From the NCBI GenBank assembly GCA_018714845.1, contig DVMR01000033.1, positions 62,001 through 126,000 of the forward strand: a stretch of DNA of 64,000 nt, in the 5' to 3' direction. The translations under genes and the position numbers were made by a program. Positions within the stretch are counted from its first letter, which is position 1. Each line of letters starts with the position of its first letter. The DNA comes from Candidatus Ventrousia excrementavium (GTDB taxonomy: Bacteria; Bacillota; Clostridia; Oscillospirales; Butyricicoccaceae). Positions 25,495-33,818 of the stretch are shown piece after piece. Under the pieces are notes generated by a model, which had not been told where the DNA came from, did no database searches, and saw only the letters and a program-made list of their open reading frames with translations.

Positions 25495-26034
25495 ATGAAT
25501 ATCTGGCATGACATGGACCCGTCCTTTATCACACCGCAGCAGTTTATGGCAGTTATCGAGATTTCGGCGGGCAGCAAGAAAAAATACGAGATGGACAAAA
25601 AGACCGGTATGCTGCGGCTTGACCGCATTTTGTACACCTCGACCCATTATCCGGCCAACTACGGCTTTATTCCCCGCACCTATGCCGACGATTTGGACCC
25701 CATGGATGTTCTTGTGCTGTGCTCTGAGACGCTGGACCCCATGGTGATGGTGCAGTGCTATCCCATCGGCGCCATCCGCATGACTGACGGCGGCGAGATT
25801 GACGACAAGATTATCGCCATTCCCGTCGGCGACCCGACATGGAGCTTTTACCAGGATATCACCCAGCTGCCGCCCCATGTTTCCAATGAGATTATCAACT
25901 TTTTTGAGGTTTACAAAAGCCTGGAGCACAAGACGACGGCGCCGAGCGACGTCATGGGCCGTGAAGAGGCGGCCGAGATTATCGCGCAGTCCATGCGCCT
26001 GTACGAGCGTCATTTCTGCGGAAAGACGCGGTGA
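25495..26034 (+). CDS. ppa: Family I inorganic pyrophosphatase-like protein
   Basis: 179 residues. 'KKYEMDKKTGMLRLDRIL' and 'YPANYGFIPRTYADDLDPMDVLVL' are the core of soluble family I pyrophosphatase; the metal-binding Asp residues sit in 'DDLDPMDV' and in the following 'GGEIDDKIIAI'. The enzyme removes PPi from biosynthesis. ATG 25495 has GGGAG 9 nt upstream. It overlaps the next gene by the GTGA tetranucleotide, so translation is coupled. Confidence 0.93.
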   Translation: MNIWHDMDPSFITPQQFMAVIEISAGSKKKYEMDKKTGMLRLDRILYTSTHYPANYGFIPRTYADDLDPMDVLVLCSETLDPMVMVQCYPIGAIRMTDGGEIDDKIIAIPVGDPTWSFYQDITQLPPHVSNEIINFFEVYKSLEHKTTAPSDVMGREEAAEIIAQSMRLYERHFCGKTR

Positions 26035-27650
26035 GCGCGGTGAACACGCTTCGCCTGCAGCCTGACGCGCAGGGTGCGGCACGCGCCGGTGAGATTCTGC
26101 ATGCCGGCGGCGTTGTCGCCATTCCGACTGAAACGGTGTACGGGCTGGCCGCGTCGGCGCTTGACGAAAACGCGGTGGCCCGGGTGTTTGCGGCCAAGGG
26201 CCGCCCGTCTGACAATCCGCTCATCGTTCACATCAGCGACCTTTCACAGCTTTCTCAGCTGTGGGAAAGTGTGCCTGAGCGTGCGCTGACCCTGGCCCGC
26301 GCTTTCTGGCCCGGCCCGCTGACCATGGTGCTGCCCAAGACTCCGGCCGTGCCCGCCTGCGTCAGCGCCGGACTTTCGACGGTCGGCGTGCGGATGCCTG
26401 CGCACCCGCTGGCGCTTGACGTCATCCGACGCGCTGGCGTGCCGCTGGCCGCCCCGTCTGCCAATGCGTCCGGCCGGCCGTCGCCGACAACGGCGGCCGA
26501 TGTTTTGCAGGACATGGACGGAAGAATTGACGCCGTTTTGGACGGCGGTCCCTGTGCGGTGGGCGTTGAGTCGACGGTCGTCGACCTGACGGGCGAGCAT
26601 CCGCGCATTTTACGCCCCGGCGCCGTGACGCTGGAGATGATTGAAGAGGCGCTGGGTGTGACCGAGGTTGACGAGGCAGTTATCCGCCCGCTCGGCAGCG
26701 GAGAACGCCCGCGCGCGCCCGGCATGAAGTACCGGCATTACGCGCCAAAGGCGCCGGTCACGGTCTTTGACGGCGCGCCGTCGCGCACAGCGGCGCACAT
26801 AGCGGGCCTTTTACAGCCCGGCGACGGGGTTTTGTGTTTTGACGACTGCAAAGAATGGTTTTCAGACATTCCGAACGTCTTGTGCTACGGCCCGAGCTGG
26901 AATATCGGCGAGCAGGGACGGCGGCTGTTTTCTGCGCTGCGCGCCTTTGACGAGCTGCCGTGCACGCGCATCCTGGCCCAGGGCTGCCGCCCGTGGGGCG
27001 AGGGCGCGGCGGTGCGCAACCGCCTGCACAAGTCGGCGGGCTTTAATGTCGTGCCTCTGGGGCTGCCCGTGCTCGGCGTCACCGGACGCTCGGGATGCGG
27101 AAAAAGCCTTCTGACCCGTCTGGCTGTCGAAATGGGTTTTGACGCGATTGACGCTGATGCCGTTTATGCGGAGCTGCTGCAAAACAGCGCCGATATGCGC
27201 GGCGCTCTCGCAGCGCGCTTTCCCGACGAGGCCGGGCCGGACGGCATTGACCGCCGGGCCCTGGCGCGCCGTGTTTTCGGAGACGAGGCGGCGCGGCAGG
27301 ACTTGAACGCCATCACCCACCCCTTTGTCCTGCGCGAGATTGACGCGCGCATTGCGCAGGCCGGGACAAAGGGAGCGCGCGCCATTGTGCTTGACGTGCC
27401 GCTTTTGTTTGAGAGCGGGCTGGACCGAGCCTGCACGGCCACCTGCGCCGTGCTTTCGCCCGAGGAGCTTTCGGTCGGGCGCATTGTCGAGCGCGACGGC
27501 ATTTCGCCTGAGCAGGCCCGCGCGCGCCTGCGTGCGCAGCCCGGTGATGACTATTATTTTTCCCGCTGTGACGTCGTGTTGATCAACGACGCCCCGCGCG
27601 AAGATTTTTTAAAAAAAGCGCGTTTTTGCCTGCAAAAATATGGCAGATAA
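26031..27650 (+). CDS. Fusion: threonylcarbamoyl-AMP synthase (Sua5/TsaC) + dephospho-CoA kinase (CoaE)
   Basis: 539 residues. Residues ~10-190 are the YrdC/TsaC domain ('GGVVAIPTETVYGLAASAL', 'KGRPSDNPLIVHI', 'PSANASGRPSPT'), followed by 'GMKYRHYAPKAPV', the linker of the Sua5 subtype, and a Sua5 domain to ~340. From ~345 a full CoaE begins: Walker A 'GVTGRSGCGKS', 'AIDADAVYAELL', 'THPFVLREI', 'LDVPLLFESG' and lid 'ERDGISPEQARARLRAQ'. One chain would thus make the t6A tRNA precursor and catalyse the last step of CoA synthesis. No frameshift or stop separates the two. GTG start overlaps ppa. Confidence 0.92.
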   Translation: MSAVNTLRLQPDAQGAARAGEILHAGGVVAIPTETVYGLAASALDENAVARVFAAKGRPSDNPLIVHISDLSQLSQLWESVPERALTLARAFWPGPLTMVLPKTPAVPACVSAGLSTVGVRMPAHPLALDVIRRAGVPLAAPSANASGRPSPTTAADVLQDMDGRIDAVLDGGPCAVGVESTVVDLTGEHPRILRPGAVTLEMIEEALGVTEVDEAVIRPLGSGERPRAPGMKYRHYAPKAPVTVFDGAPSRTAAHIAGLLQPGDGVLCFDDCKEWFSDIPNVLCYGPSWNIGEQGRRLFSALRAFDELPCTRILAQGCRPWGEGAAVRNRLHKSAGFNVVPLGLPVLGVTGRSGCGKSLLTRLAVEMGFDAIDADAVYAELLQNSADMRGALAARFPDEAGPDGIDRRALARRVFGDEAARQDLNAITHPFVLREIDARIAQAGTKGARAIVLDVPLLFESGLDRACTATCAVLSPEELSVGRIVERDGISPEQARARLRAQPGDDYYFSRCDVVLINDAPREDFLKKARFCLQKYGR

Positions 27651-27671
27651 ACATGCGGCATAAAAAAATTG

Positions 27672-27704
27672 CCCCCGTGCACAATAATGCGCGGGGGTGT
27701 TTTC
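27672..27704 (+). promoter_or_regulatory. Terminator-like hairpin covering the ribosome binding site of the TepA-like gene
   Basis: A 9-bp stem with one G-U pair (27672-27680 with 27689-27697; 8-nt loop) followed by TGTTTTC. The GGGGGTG that should serve as ribosome binding site for the GTG at 27705 lies in its 3' arm. It may end the upstream operon, restrict translation of the next gene, or both. Confidence 0.5.
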
Positions 27705-28424
27705 GTGCAGAAAGAGAATCAGGACAAAAACGGCGAAAACGAAGCGCTGAACCGCGCTGACGAAATCGAAAAAACCGGTTCCGTCACCATGGAATCAGGA
27801 CGCTCGAGTATTCACTGCCTGACCATTGTCGGACAGATCGAGGGTCACCAGGTTCTGCCGCCGCAGAACAAGACGACAAAGTATGAACACGTCATGCCGC
27901 AGCTGGCGGCGATTGAAGAAGCGCCCGACATCGACGGGCTGCTCATTCTGCTCAATACAGTGGGCGGCGACGTCGAAGCCGGGCTGGCTATTGCCGAGCT
28001 GATTGCCGGCATGAAAAAGCCGACCGTCTCGCTGGTACTGGGCGGCGGACATTCCATCGGCGTGCCATTGGCCGTTTCAGCCAAAAAATGCTTTATTGCG
28101 CCGACAGCGTCCATGACCATCCACCCGGTGCGCCTGAACGGCACCGTCATCGGCGTGCCGCAGACCATGACGTATTTTGAGAAAATCCAGGAGCGGATTG
28201 TCAACTTCGTCTGTGAAAATTCAAAGATCAGGCCCGAAACCTTTCGCGAGCTTATGCTGCGGACGGGTGAGCTGACCAATGACGTCGGCAGCGTCGTATA
28301 CGGAAAGGATGCCGTCGAGCTGGGACTTTGTGACGCGCTGGGCAGTCTGCACGAGGCGCTCTCGTGCCTGCACGCCATGATTCGGGACGCAAAGGCGCCC
28401 CAGACAGGGGAGGAAACGGCATGA
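27705..28424 (+). CDS. TepA-like ClpP-family serine protease
   Basis: 239 residues. After a charged, disordered N-terminus (~1-35) comes a ClpP/crotonase-type fold: 'GLLILLNTVGGDVEAGLAIAE', then 'LGGGHSIGVPLAVSA' with the likely catalytic Ser, and 'APTASMTIHPVR'. This matches the TepA (translocation-enhancing) group of S14 peptidases. I use GTG 27705; the alternative ATG 27687 has no ribosome binding site and lies in a hairpin. It overlaps ylzJ by ATGA. In Bacillus the same pair lies before spoIIIE, which is not present here. Confidence 0.85.
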   Translation: MQKENQDKNGENEALNRADEIEKTGSVTMESGRSSIHCLTIVGQIEGHQVLPPQNKTTKYEHVMPQLAAIEEAPDIDGLLILLNTVGGDVEAGLAIAELIAGMKKPTVSLVLGGGHSIGVPLAVSAKKCFIAPTASMTIHPVRLNGTVIGVPQTMTYFEKIQERIVNFVCENSKIRPETFRELMLRTGELTNDVGSVVYGKDAVELGLCDALGSLHEALSCLHAMIRDAKAPQTGEETA

Positions 28425-28594
28425 TCCATTCCATCATACCCTATGACGATATTTTCCCGACTGAGATTTCCAACCCGCATTTTGTCAATGAGGACGGAAT
28501 CATCAGGGAATACCGCGACAACGGCTTTGGCCTTGAATCGCTGTCAAGAATTTACGCCACAGATTTGTGGATGTTCCTGCCTCCGATTTATTAA
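28421..28594 (+). CDS. YlzJ-like small protein
   Basis: A 57-residue soluble protein ('MIHSIIPYDDIFPTE' at the start, 'YATDLWMFLPPIY' at the end) resembling the YlzJ family that accompanies TepA in Firmicutes. Its function is unknown. The ATG overlaps the stop of the TepA-like gene and has a strong GGGGAGG site in that gene's end. Confidence 0.75.
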   Translation: MIHSIIPYDDIFPTEISNPHFVNEDGIIREYRDNGFGLESLSRIYATDLWMFLPPIY

Positions 28595-28601
28595 ACCAGG
28601 C

Positions 28602-28633
28602 AGAAAAGGGAGCCCCGCGGGGCTCCCTTTTCT
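28602..28633. terminator. 32-bp perfect palindrome, bidirectional terminator
   Basis: Arms 28602-28617 and 28618-28633 are perfectly complementary (16+16) with A4 and T4 at their outer parts. It lies between convergent ylzJ and mrp and includes two bases of the mrp stop codon (28632-28634 on the minus strand). Confidence 0.88.
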
Positions 28634-29468
28634 ATTCTGCTTTTTCACCGAATACAATGTCGGCCAAACCGTCAAGCCAGTCGCCGTCAAACAGCTCGAG
28701 CAAACCCTTGTCCGCCGCAGCGGCCAGCTTGGGGCTAATGGGCATGCGGGCTACAGTTTCAATGCCGTGATCAGCGGCCACCTGATCTACATGGCTGTCG
28801 CCGAAAATGGCGTGCCGGCTGTGGCAGTCGGGACACTCGAAATACGACATGTTCTCGACAATGCCCAGCACGGGAATGTTCATCATGTCGGCCATTTTGA
28901 CAGCCTTGCCGACAATCATGGACACCAGCTCCTGCGGCGAGGTGACGACGACGATGCCGTCGACGGGCAGGGACTGGAAAACAGTCAGCGGAACATCGCC
29001 GGTGCCTGGCGGGCAGTCGACCAGCATCAGGTCAACGTCGCCCCACAGTACGTCGGTCCAGAACTGTTTGACTGTGCCGGCGATAACAGGGCCGCGCCAC
29101 ACCACCGGGTCGGTCTCATTCTGCAAAAGCAGGTTGACCGACATGAGCTTGATGCCGGTCGAGGTCTCGGCGGGGAAAATGCCGTCTTCAGTGCCCATGG
29201 CGTGACCGTGTACGCCAAAGGCTTTGGGAATGGACGGGCCGGTGACATCGGCGTCCAGAACGGCGGTTTTCAGGCCGCGGCGCTGTGCTATAACAGCCAG
29301 CAGCGAGGTGACAAGGCTTTTGCCGACGCCGCCCTTGCCGCTGACAACGGCGACGACGCGCCGGATTTCAGACTGTGCGTTCTGCGGCTCGAGAAAGCTC
29401 TGCGGGCCCTGGCGCGAGGGGCAATCCTCGCCGCAGGTGCTGCAGTCGTGGGTGCAGGCTTCACTCAT
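28632..29468 (-). CDS. Mrp/NBP35 family Fe-S cluster carrier ATPase
   Basis: 278 residues. A short N-terminal Cys cluster ('CTHDCSTCGEDC', residues 4-15) precedes a deviant Walker A 'SGKGGVGKS', then 'DADVTGPSIPKAFG', 'VDCPPGTGD' and 'ENMSYFECPDCHSRHAIFG', the C-terminal CxxC that binds the bridging cluster. Such proteins carry [4Fe-4S] clusters to apo-enzymes, which fits an organism with PFOR and dehydratases. ATG 29468 has GGAGAG upstream. Monocistronic. Confidence 0.93.
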   Translation of the reverse strand: MSEACTHDCSTCGEDCPSRQGPQSFLEPQNAQSEIRRVVAVVSGKGGVGKSLVTSLLAVIAQRRGLKTAVLDADVTGPSIPKAFGVHGHAMGTEDGIFPAETSTGIKLMSVNLLLQNETDPVVWRGPVIAGTVKQFWTDVLWGDVDLMLVDCPPGTGDVPLTVFQSLPVDGIVVVTSPQELVSMIVGKAVKMADMMNIPVLGIVENMSYFECPDCHSRHAIFGDSHVDQVAADHGIETVARMPISPKLAAAADKGLLELFDGDWLDGLADIVFGEKAE

Positions 29469-29520
29469 CTTACATCTCTCCTCAATTTTGCATGTACCTC
29501 TATTGTACCACAAAGGCGGC

Positions 29521-29553
29521 AAAAAACAAGGCAGGGCGCGCGGCCCTGCCTTG
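29521..29553 (-). terminator. Terminator after kbl
   Basis: A 10-bp stem (29527-29536 with 29544-29553), followed on the minus strand by GTTTTTT-type sequence (A6 at 29521-29526). Confidence 0.85.
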
Positions 29554-29569
29554 CAGCTTGTTTGAAAAT

Positions 29570-30757
29570 TTACAGACCCATTTCGGCCTTGACTTCCTTA
29601 AAGCACTGAACGGCGAAGTCGAGGTCTTCTTTGGTGTGGCCAGCCGAAATCTGGGTGCGGATGCGGTCGCGGCCCTTGGGCACGACAGGATAGCAGAATC
29701 CGACGACGTACACGCCCTTGTCGAGCATCCGGGCGGCGAATTCGTTGGCAATTTTGGCGTCATAGAGCATAACGGGCACGATGGGGTGCTCGCCGGGCAG
29801 CAGGTCAAAGCCGGCCTTTTCCATCTCGGCGCGGAAGTAACGGGCGTTCTCATGCACCTTGTCGCGCAGAGCGGTCGACTCGCTAAGCATGTCAAAAACC
29901 TTGATGGACGCAGCGGCAATGGCCGGGGCCAGGGTGTTGGAGAACAGGTACGGACGCGAGCGCTGACGCAGCAGGTCGACAATTTCCTGCCGGGCCGAAG
30001 TGTAGCCGCCCGAAGCGCCGCCCAGAGCCTTGCCCAGGGTGCCGGTGATGATGTCAACACGGTCCATCACGCCGCAGTGCTCAGGCGTGCCGCGGCCATG
30101 CGCGCCCATAAAGCCGACGGCGTGGCTGTCGTCGACCATGACCAGGGCGTTGTACTTGTCGGCCAGATCGCAGATGCCCACGAGGTTGGCAATATAGCCG
30201 TCCATCGAGAAAACGCCGTCAGTGGCAATCAGCTTGATGCGGGCGCCCTGCTCGTCGGCGGCCTTGAGCTGAGCCTCGAGGTCTTCCATGTTGTTGTTTT
30301 TGTAGCGGAAGCGCTTGGCCTTGCACAGGCGAACACCATCGATGATGCTGGCGTGGTTGAGCTCGTCCGAGATGACGGCGTCTTCGGCCGTCAGAAGGGT
30401 CTCAAACAGGCCGCCGTTGGCGTCAAAGCACGAGGAGTACAGAATGGTGTCGTCCATGCCCAAAAAGGTCGAGATTTTTTTCTCGAGCTCTTTGTGAATG
30501 CCCTGGGTGCCGCAGATAAAGCGAACCGACGACAGGCCGAAGCCCCACTTGTCGTAGCTGTCTTTGGCAGCTTTGATGAGCTCGGGGTTATTGGACAGGC
30601 CGAGGTAGTTGTTGGCGCACATGTTGAGCACGCCGTTGGCCTTTGTCGTATCAATGCGGGCCTTTTGAGGCGTGGTGATGATGCGCTCATCCTTGTAAGT
30701 GCCCGACTCGCGGATGGATTCCAGCTCTTTCTGATAAATCTTCAAAGCGTCTTTCAT
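29570..30757 (-). CDS. kbl: Glycine C-acetyltransferase (2-amino-3-ketobutyrate CoA ligase)
   Basis: 395 residues, standard size for this PLP enzyme. '[15 protein letters not shown]', '[13 protein letters not shown]', '[11 protein letters not shown]', '[11 protein letters not shown]' and the PLP-lysine region '[17 protein letters not shown]' identify it. It cleaves 2-amino-3-ketobutyrate with CoA to glycine and acetyl-CoA, the second step of threonine catabolism. It follows tdh by 37 nt on the same strand. The ATG has AAAGGAG upstream. Confidence 0.96.
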   Translation of the reverse strand: MKDALKIYQKELESIRESGTYKDERIITTPQKARIDTTKANGVLNMCANNYLGLSNNPELIKAAKDSYDKWGFGLSSVRFICGTQGIHKELEKKISTFLGMDDTILYSSCFDANGGLFETLLTAEDAVISDELNHASIIDGVRLCKAKRFRYKNNNMEDLEAQLKAADEQGARIKLIATDGVFSMDGYIANLVGICDLADKYNALVMVDDSHAVGFMGAHGRGTPEHCGVMDRVDIITGTLGKALGGASGGYTSARQEIVDLLRQRSRPYLFSNTLAPAIAAASIKVFDMLSESTALRDKVHENARYFRAEMEKAGFDLLPGEHPIVPVMLYDAKIANEFAARMLDKGVYVVGFCYPVVPKGRDRIRTQISAGHTKEDLDFAVQCFKEVKAEMGL

Positions 30758-30794
30758 GAAAACAGTCTCCTTTTCACCAGCGTTGCAGATGGGC

Positions 30795-31838
30795 TTATAC
30801 CCAGCTCAGAATGACCTTGCCCGACTCGCCCGAGTTCATGGCGGCAAAGCCTTTTTCAAAGTCGGTGTAGTGGAAGCGGTGGGTGACGATGGGGCTTAAA
30901 TCCAGGCCGCCGTCAATCATGGCACCCATTTTGTACCAGGTTTCAAACATCTTGCGGCCGTAAATACCCTGCAGGGTCAGGCCCTTGAAGATGACGTCGT
31001 TCCAGTCAATGACAGTGCCCGGGCCGGCAATGCCCAGAAGCGCGACCTTGCCGCCGTTGCGCATCAGGCCGAGAAGCTGGTTGAGAGCCGCGCCGCTGCC
31101 CGACATTTCCATGCCCACGTCAAAGCCTTCGACGATGTGATGCTTTTTCATCAGCTCTTCAATGTTGTCGGTCTTGAGATTGACCGCTTCGGTCGCGCCC
31201 ATCTTTTTGGCAAGATCGAGGCGGTACTGGTTGACATCGGTGATAAAGACCGAACGCGCGCCGCAGAAGCGGGCGATGGCCACAGCCATCATGCCAATGG
31301 GGCCGGCCCCGGTGATGAGCACGTCCTCGCCAACGACGTCAAACATCAGCGCCGTGTGCGTGGCGTTGCCGTAGGCGTCGAAAAAGGCGACGATATCTTC
31401 AGGCAGGCTTTCGGAAATGGGCACCACGTTGGTGGCCGGAATGCACAGGTACTGGGCAAAGGCGCCCGGGCGTTCAACGCCGACACCCTTTGTGTGTTTG
31501 CACCAGTGCTTGTTGCCGGCGCGGCAGTTGCGGCACTGTCCGCAGACGATGTGCCCCTCGCCCGAGACGCGCTGTCCGATGGAGAATTCGTTGACGCCGG
31601 CACCCAGCGCCGCAATCTCGCCGACATACTCGTGGCCGATGATGTTGGGCGGCGTCACATGCTGCTGGCTCCACGGATCCCAGTTGTAGATGTGTACGTC
31701 AGTGCCGCAGATGGCGGTCTTGTGGATCTTGATCAGGACTTCACCCGCGCCAACTTCGGGCACCGGGACCTGCTTGAGTACAAGGCCCTTGCCGGGCTCG
31801 GTCTTGACCAGAGCGTCCATCATGGTGGGGATTGCCAT
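30795..31838 (-). CDS. tdh: L-threonine 3-dehydrogenase
   Basis: 347 residues, zinc medium-chain dehydrogenase. The catalytic zinc ligands begin in '[10 protein letters not shown]' and 'GHEYVGEI'; the structural zinc cysteines are in '[18 protein letters not shown]'; NAD binds at '[17 protein letters not shown]'. It oxidises threonine to 2-amino-3-ketobutyrate, the substrate of the adjacent kbl product. ATG has CAGGAG upstream. The pair is a two-gene operon from the promoter at 31894-31921. Confidence 0.96.
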   Translation of the reverse strand: MAIPTMMDALVKTEPGKGLVLKQVPVPEVGAGEVLIKIHKTAICGTDVHIYNWDPWSQQHVTPPNIIGHEYVGEIAALGAGVNEFSIGQRVSGEGHIVCGQCRNCRAGNKHWCKHTKGVGVERPGAFAQYLCIPATNVVPISESLPEDIVAFFDAYGNATHTALMFDVVGEDVLITGAGPIGMMAVAIARFCGARSVFITDVNQYRLDLAKKMGATEAVNLKTDNIEELMKKHHIVEGFDVGMEMSGSGAALNQLLGLMRNGGKVALLGIAGPGTVIDWNDVIFKGLTLQGIYGRKMFETWYKMGAMIDGGLDLSPIVTHRFHYTDFEKGFAAMNSGESGKVILSWV

Positions 31839-31893
31839 TTTGCCTCAACTCCTGTTCAGTATTGTGCGGTGGGTTGTTTTGATACATACTCAA

Positions 31894-31921
31894 ATTGTAT
31901 CACAAATGTGAAGAATTGCAA
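31894..31921 (-). promoter_or_regulatory. tdh-kbl promoter
   Basis: TTGCAA (minus strand, 31916-31921), a 16-nt spacer and TACAAT (31894-31899). CACA-AA-TGTG (31901-31910) is a small dyad inside the spacer. The 305-nt gap 31839-32143 holds this promoter, the inverted repeat at 32005-32076 and the trmL promoter. Confidence 0.6.
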
Positions 31922-32004
31922 GGGTCAAACACAGGGTTTTATGAAAATTCGTGTGTATTACGAAATATTTCGGGGGATTTCAACTAAAAATAAAAATAGA
32001 TTTT

Positions 32005-32076
32005 GTCCTGTGTAAAAAGACAAATATCGAAATATATAGTGGAAAATTAGCGGTGGTTTGTCCTTTTACACAGGAC
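32005..32076. repeat. 72-bp inverted-repeat element with 20-bp arms
   Basis: Arms 32005-32024 and 32057-32076 are reverse complements at 19 of 20 positions around a 32-nt AT-rich centre. The right arm is followed by ATCATTTTTT. It is AT-rich within G+C-rich DNA and lies between divergent promoters, with no plus-strand gene upstream that needs a terminator. It may be a small mobile-element remnant or regulatory structure. Confidence 0.6.
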
Positions 32077-32094
32077 ATCATTTTTTGCCCGGAC

Positions 32095-32123
32095 TTGAGA
32101 AAAAACGGCGGACAGTGTATGAT
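32095..32123 (+). promoter_or_regulatory. trmL promoter
   Basis: TTGAGA (32095-32100), 17 nt, TATGAT (32118-32123). The leader to the TTG start is only about 15 nt. Confidence 0.7.
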
Positions 32124-32143
32124 AGGGGCCGAGGTGATTTGTT

Positions 32144-32605
32144 TTGCTCAATATCGTGCTGCTCGAGCCGGAAATTCCCCAGAACACCGGCAATATCGCT
32201 CGCACCTGTGCGGCCACGCGGTCACGGCTGCATCTGATCGAGCCCATGGGCTTTTCGGTGGACGAAAAGCACGTGCGCCGTGCCGGCTTGGACTACTGGC
32301 CCATGGTTGATCTGACGGTGTACCAAAGTCTTGACGAGTTCTATCGCCAAAACCCCGGCGCGCGGCCGTGGATGGCGACGACCAAAGCCAAAAAGCGCCA
32401 TTGCGACGTGCAGTTTGCTGACGGCGACTATCTGATGTTCGGCCGCGAGACGCGCGGCCTGCCCGAAGAAATGATTTTTGCCGATTACGACCGCGCGCTG
32501 CGCATTCCCATGCGCGAGGATGCGCGAAGCCTCAACCTGGCGAACTCGGTGGCTGTTGTCGTGTACGAGGCTCTGCGCCAGATGGACTTCCCCGGGCTGC
32601 GCTGA
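32144..32605 (+). CDS. trmL: tRNA (cytidine/uridine-2'-O-)-methyltransferase
   Basis: A 153-residue SPOUT enzyme that methylates the 2'-O of wobble position 34 in certain leucine tRNAs. 'LLEPEIPQNTGNIARTC', 'LMFGRETRGLPEEM' and 'RSLNLANSVAVVVYEALRQ' are the three conserved SpoU/TrmL motifs, including the knot that binds AdoMet. The start is TTG 32144, 7 nt after GAGGTG. Monocistronic, convergent with csp. Confidence 0.93.
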   Translation: MLNIVLLEPEIPQNTGNIARTCAATRSRLHLIEPMGFSVDEKHVRRAGLDYWPMVDLTVYQSLDEFYRQNPGARPWMATTKAKKRHCDVQFADGDYLMFGRETRGLPEEMIFADYDRALRIPMREDARSLNLANSVAVVVYEALRQMDFPGLR

Positions 32606-32626
32606 TCCCGGCTGCTGGCAAAAGAA

Positions 32627-32650
32627 AGAGCCCGCCTGAAGGCGGGCTCT
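32627..32650. terminator. Bidirectional terminator between trmL and csp
   Basis: A 10-bp G+C-rich stem (32627-32636 with 32641-32650) and small loop. On the minus strand it is followed by TTCTTTTG, on the plus strand by GTTCGTTT. Confidence 0.75.
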
Positions 32651-32660
32651 GTTCGTTTAT

Positions 32661-32873
32661 TTACAGGGGCTTGACGTTGACGGCGCGCAGCTTGCCGGCA
32701 TTGCGGGGGTCTTCTTCCACGTCAAAAGAGACCTTCTGGCCCTCGCTCAGGGTCTTGAAGCCGTCGACCAGGATGGCCGAGAAGTGGACAAAGACGTCGT
32801 CGCCGCCGTTGTCGTTAGAGATGAAGCCAAACCCCTTGGCCTCGTTGAACCACTTTACCGTACCCGTATTCAT
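32661..32873 (-). CDS. Cold shock protein (CspA family)
   Basis: A 70-residue single-stranded RNA/DNA-binding protein. RNP1 'KGFGFI' and RNP2 'VFVHF' are intact, with '[15 protein letters not shown]' at the N-terminus. ATG 32873 has AAGGAGG upstream; the frame upstream of it lies over that site. The transcript from 33004-33032 has a ~120-nt leader with a long hairpin, as in cold-regulated csp genes. Confidence 0.96.
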   Translation of the reverse strand: MNTGTVKWFNEAKGFGFISNDNGGDDVFVHFSAILVDGFKTLSEGQKVSFDVEEDPRNAGKLRAVNVKPL

Positions 32874-32920
32874 GTCAGGTACCTCCTTATTCAAATAGTC
32901 GTACTCCGGAGAACGAAAAA

Positions 32921-32975
32921 GCTCACATGCTTTTGTAAGACATAAACGAACAAGGCCTTACAAAAACATGTGAGC
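32921..32975 (-). promoter_or_regulatory. Hairpin in the csp 5' leader
   Basis: Arms 32921-32939 and 32957-32975 pair at 18 of 19 positions around a 17-nt loop, ending about 48 nt before the csp start codon. In the minus-strand mRNA this is the dominant structure of the leader. It could work as a temperature-sensitive element or transcript stabiliser; this is inference. Confidence 0.6.
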
Positions 32976-32988
32976 ACGATCGTTTCAT

Positions 32989-33032
32989 CTAAAATACAAT
33001 TTTAGTATAACACGCATAAAACAAAAAGTCAA
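32989..33032 (-). promoter_or_regulatory. csp promoter with palindrome at the transcription start
   Basis: Minus-strand TTGACT (33027-33032), 17 nt, TATACT (33004-33009). The palindrome CTAAAAT-ACA-ATTTTAG (32989-33005) spans the predicted start site and touches the -10. Confidence 0.75.
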
Positions 33033-33121
33033 CGGGAAATAATTCTTTTTGTAAAGCAGCAAAGCGGCAGTGCGCCCCGGGAAAGCAGGCGTTTTTCATC
33101 GCTTTCTTCATACAGCTTTCG

Positions 33122-33757
33122 TCATTTTTTAATTTTAACGCCGAGCAGGCTGACCAGACCGGCGGCCTGCTCGGGTGCAATGATGGCGCCTTTGAGCTCA
33201 GCGGGCGGCGATGAAACGACCGGCCCGGCCAGCTCGCACGAGGAAAAGTCCACCCCTGCAAGCGCTGTCTTGAAAAAGCTGGTTTTGACGAGTCTGCACT
33301 CCTGCACTTCCAGAGAGCGCAGCCGCAGCTCGGTCAGGGCAGCCTCGCTCAGGTCGCAGCGGCGCAGCGTTACCGCCGTCAGCCGTGCGCGGTCAAGAGA
33401 TGCGTAGTGCAGGTCGCAGTCCTCAAACTGCACATTTTTCATCACCACGCCGGGCATCCGCGCACCGATGCAGGTGCATCCGGCAAACAGGCAGCGCTCA
33501 AAATACGCGTCTGCAAACATGCTGTTACGCAGGCTGCACCCACGAAACTCCACATCATAAAAGGCGCTGCCGGTAAAATCGCAGCCGTCGATGTGGCAGT
33601 TTTCCAATACGGACTGTCGGATTTCATATTTATAAAACTCTTGGTTGTCAGTTGGCGCGCCGCTGATGCGCACGCCGCACAGCGACTGCTCTTCACCGGC
33701 CCATTCCTCCCATGCGGCAGAGCGAAGTACGGCCGGCAGACGGGGCGTTGCATCCAT
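33122..33757 (-). CDS. Pentapeptide-repeat protein
   Basis: 211 residues. From ~45 to ~175 there are tandem A(D/N)LXX-type pentapeptides with central F/L/V/C residues ('CDFTGSAFYDVEFRGC', 'CDLHYASLDRARL'), predicted to form a right-handed quadrilateral helix. Size and layout resemble Qnr/MfpA proteins, which mimic DNA and protect gyrase, but I see no specific Qnr signature. The end 'LKGAIIAPEQAAGLVSLLG' is common in Firmicute members. ATG has AAGGAG upstream. Function unproven. Confidence 0.85.
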   Translation of the reverse strand: MDATPRLPAVLRSAAWEEWAGEEQSLCGVRISGAPTDNQEFYKYEIRQSVLENCHIDGCDFTGSAFYDVEFRGCSLRNSMFADAYFERCLFAGCTCIGARMPGVVMKNVQFEDCDLHYASLDRARLTAVTLRRCDLSEAALTELRLRSLEVQECRLVKTSFFKTALAGVDFSSCELAGPVVSSPPAELKGAIIAPEQAAGLVSLLGVKIKK

Positions 33758-33818
33758 GTGTCAGTCTCCTTGCAGATGAGTGCTTTCAGTATATCACAAA
33801 ACTGCACCCGGATAAACA

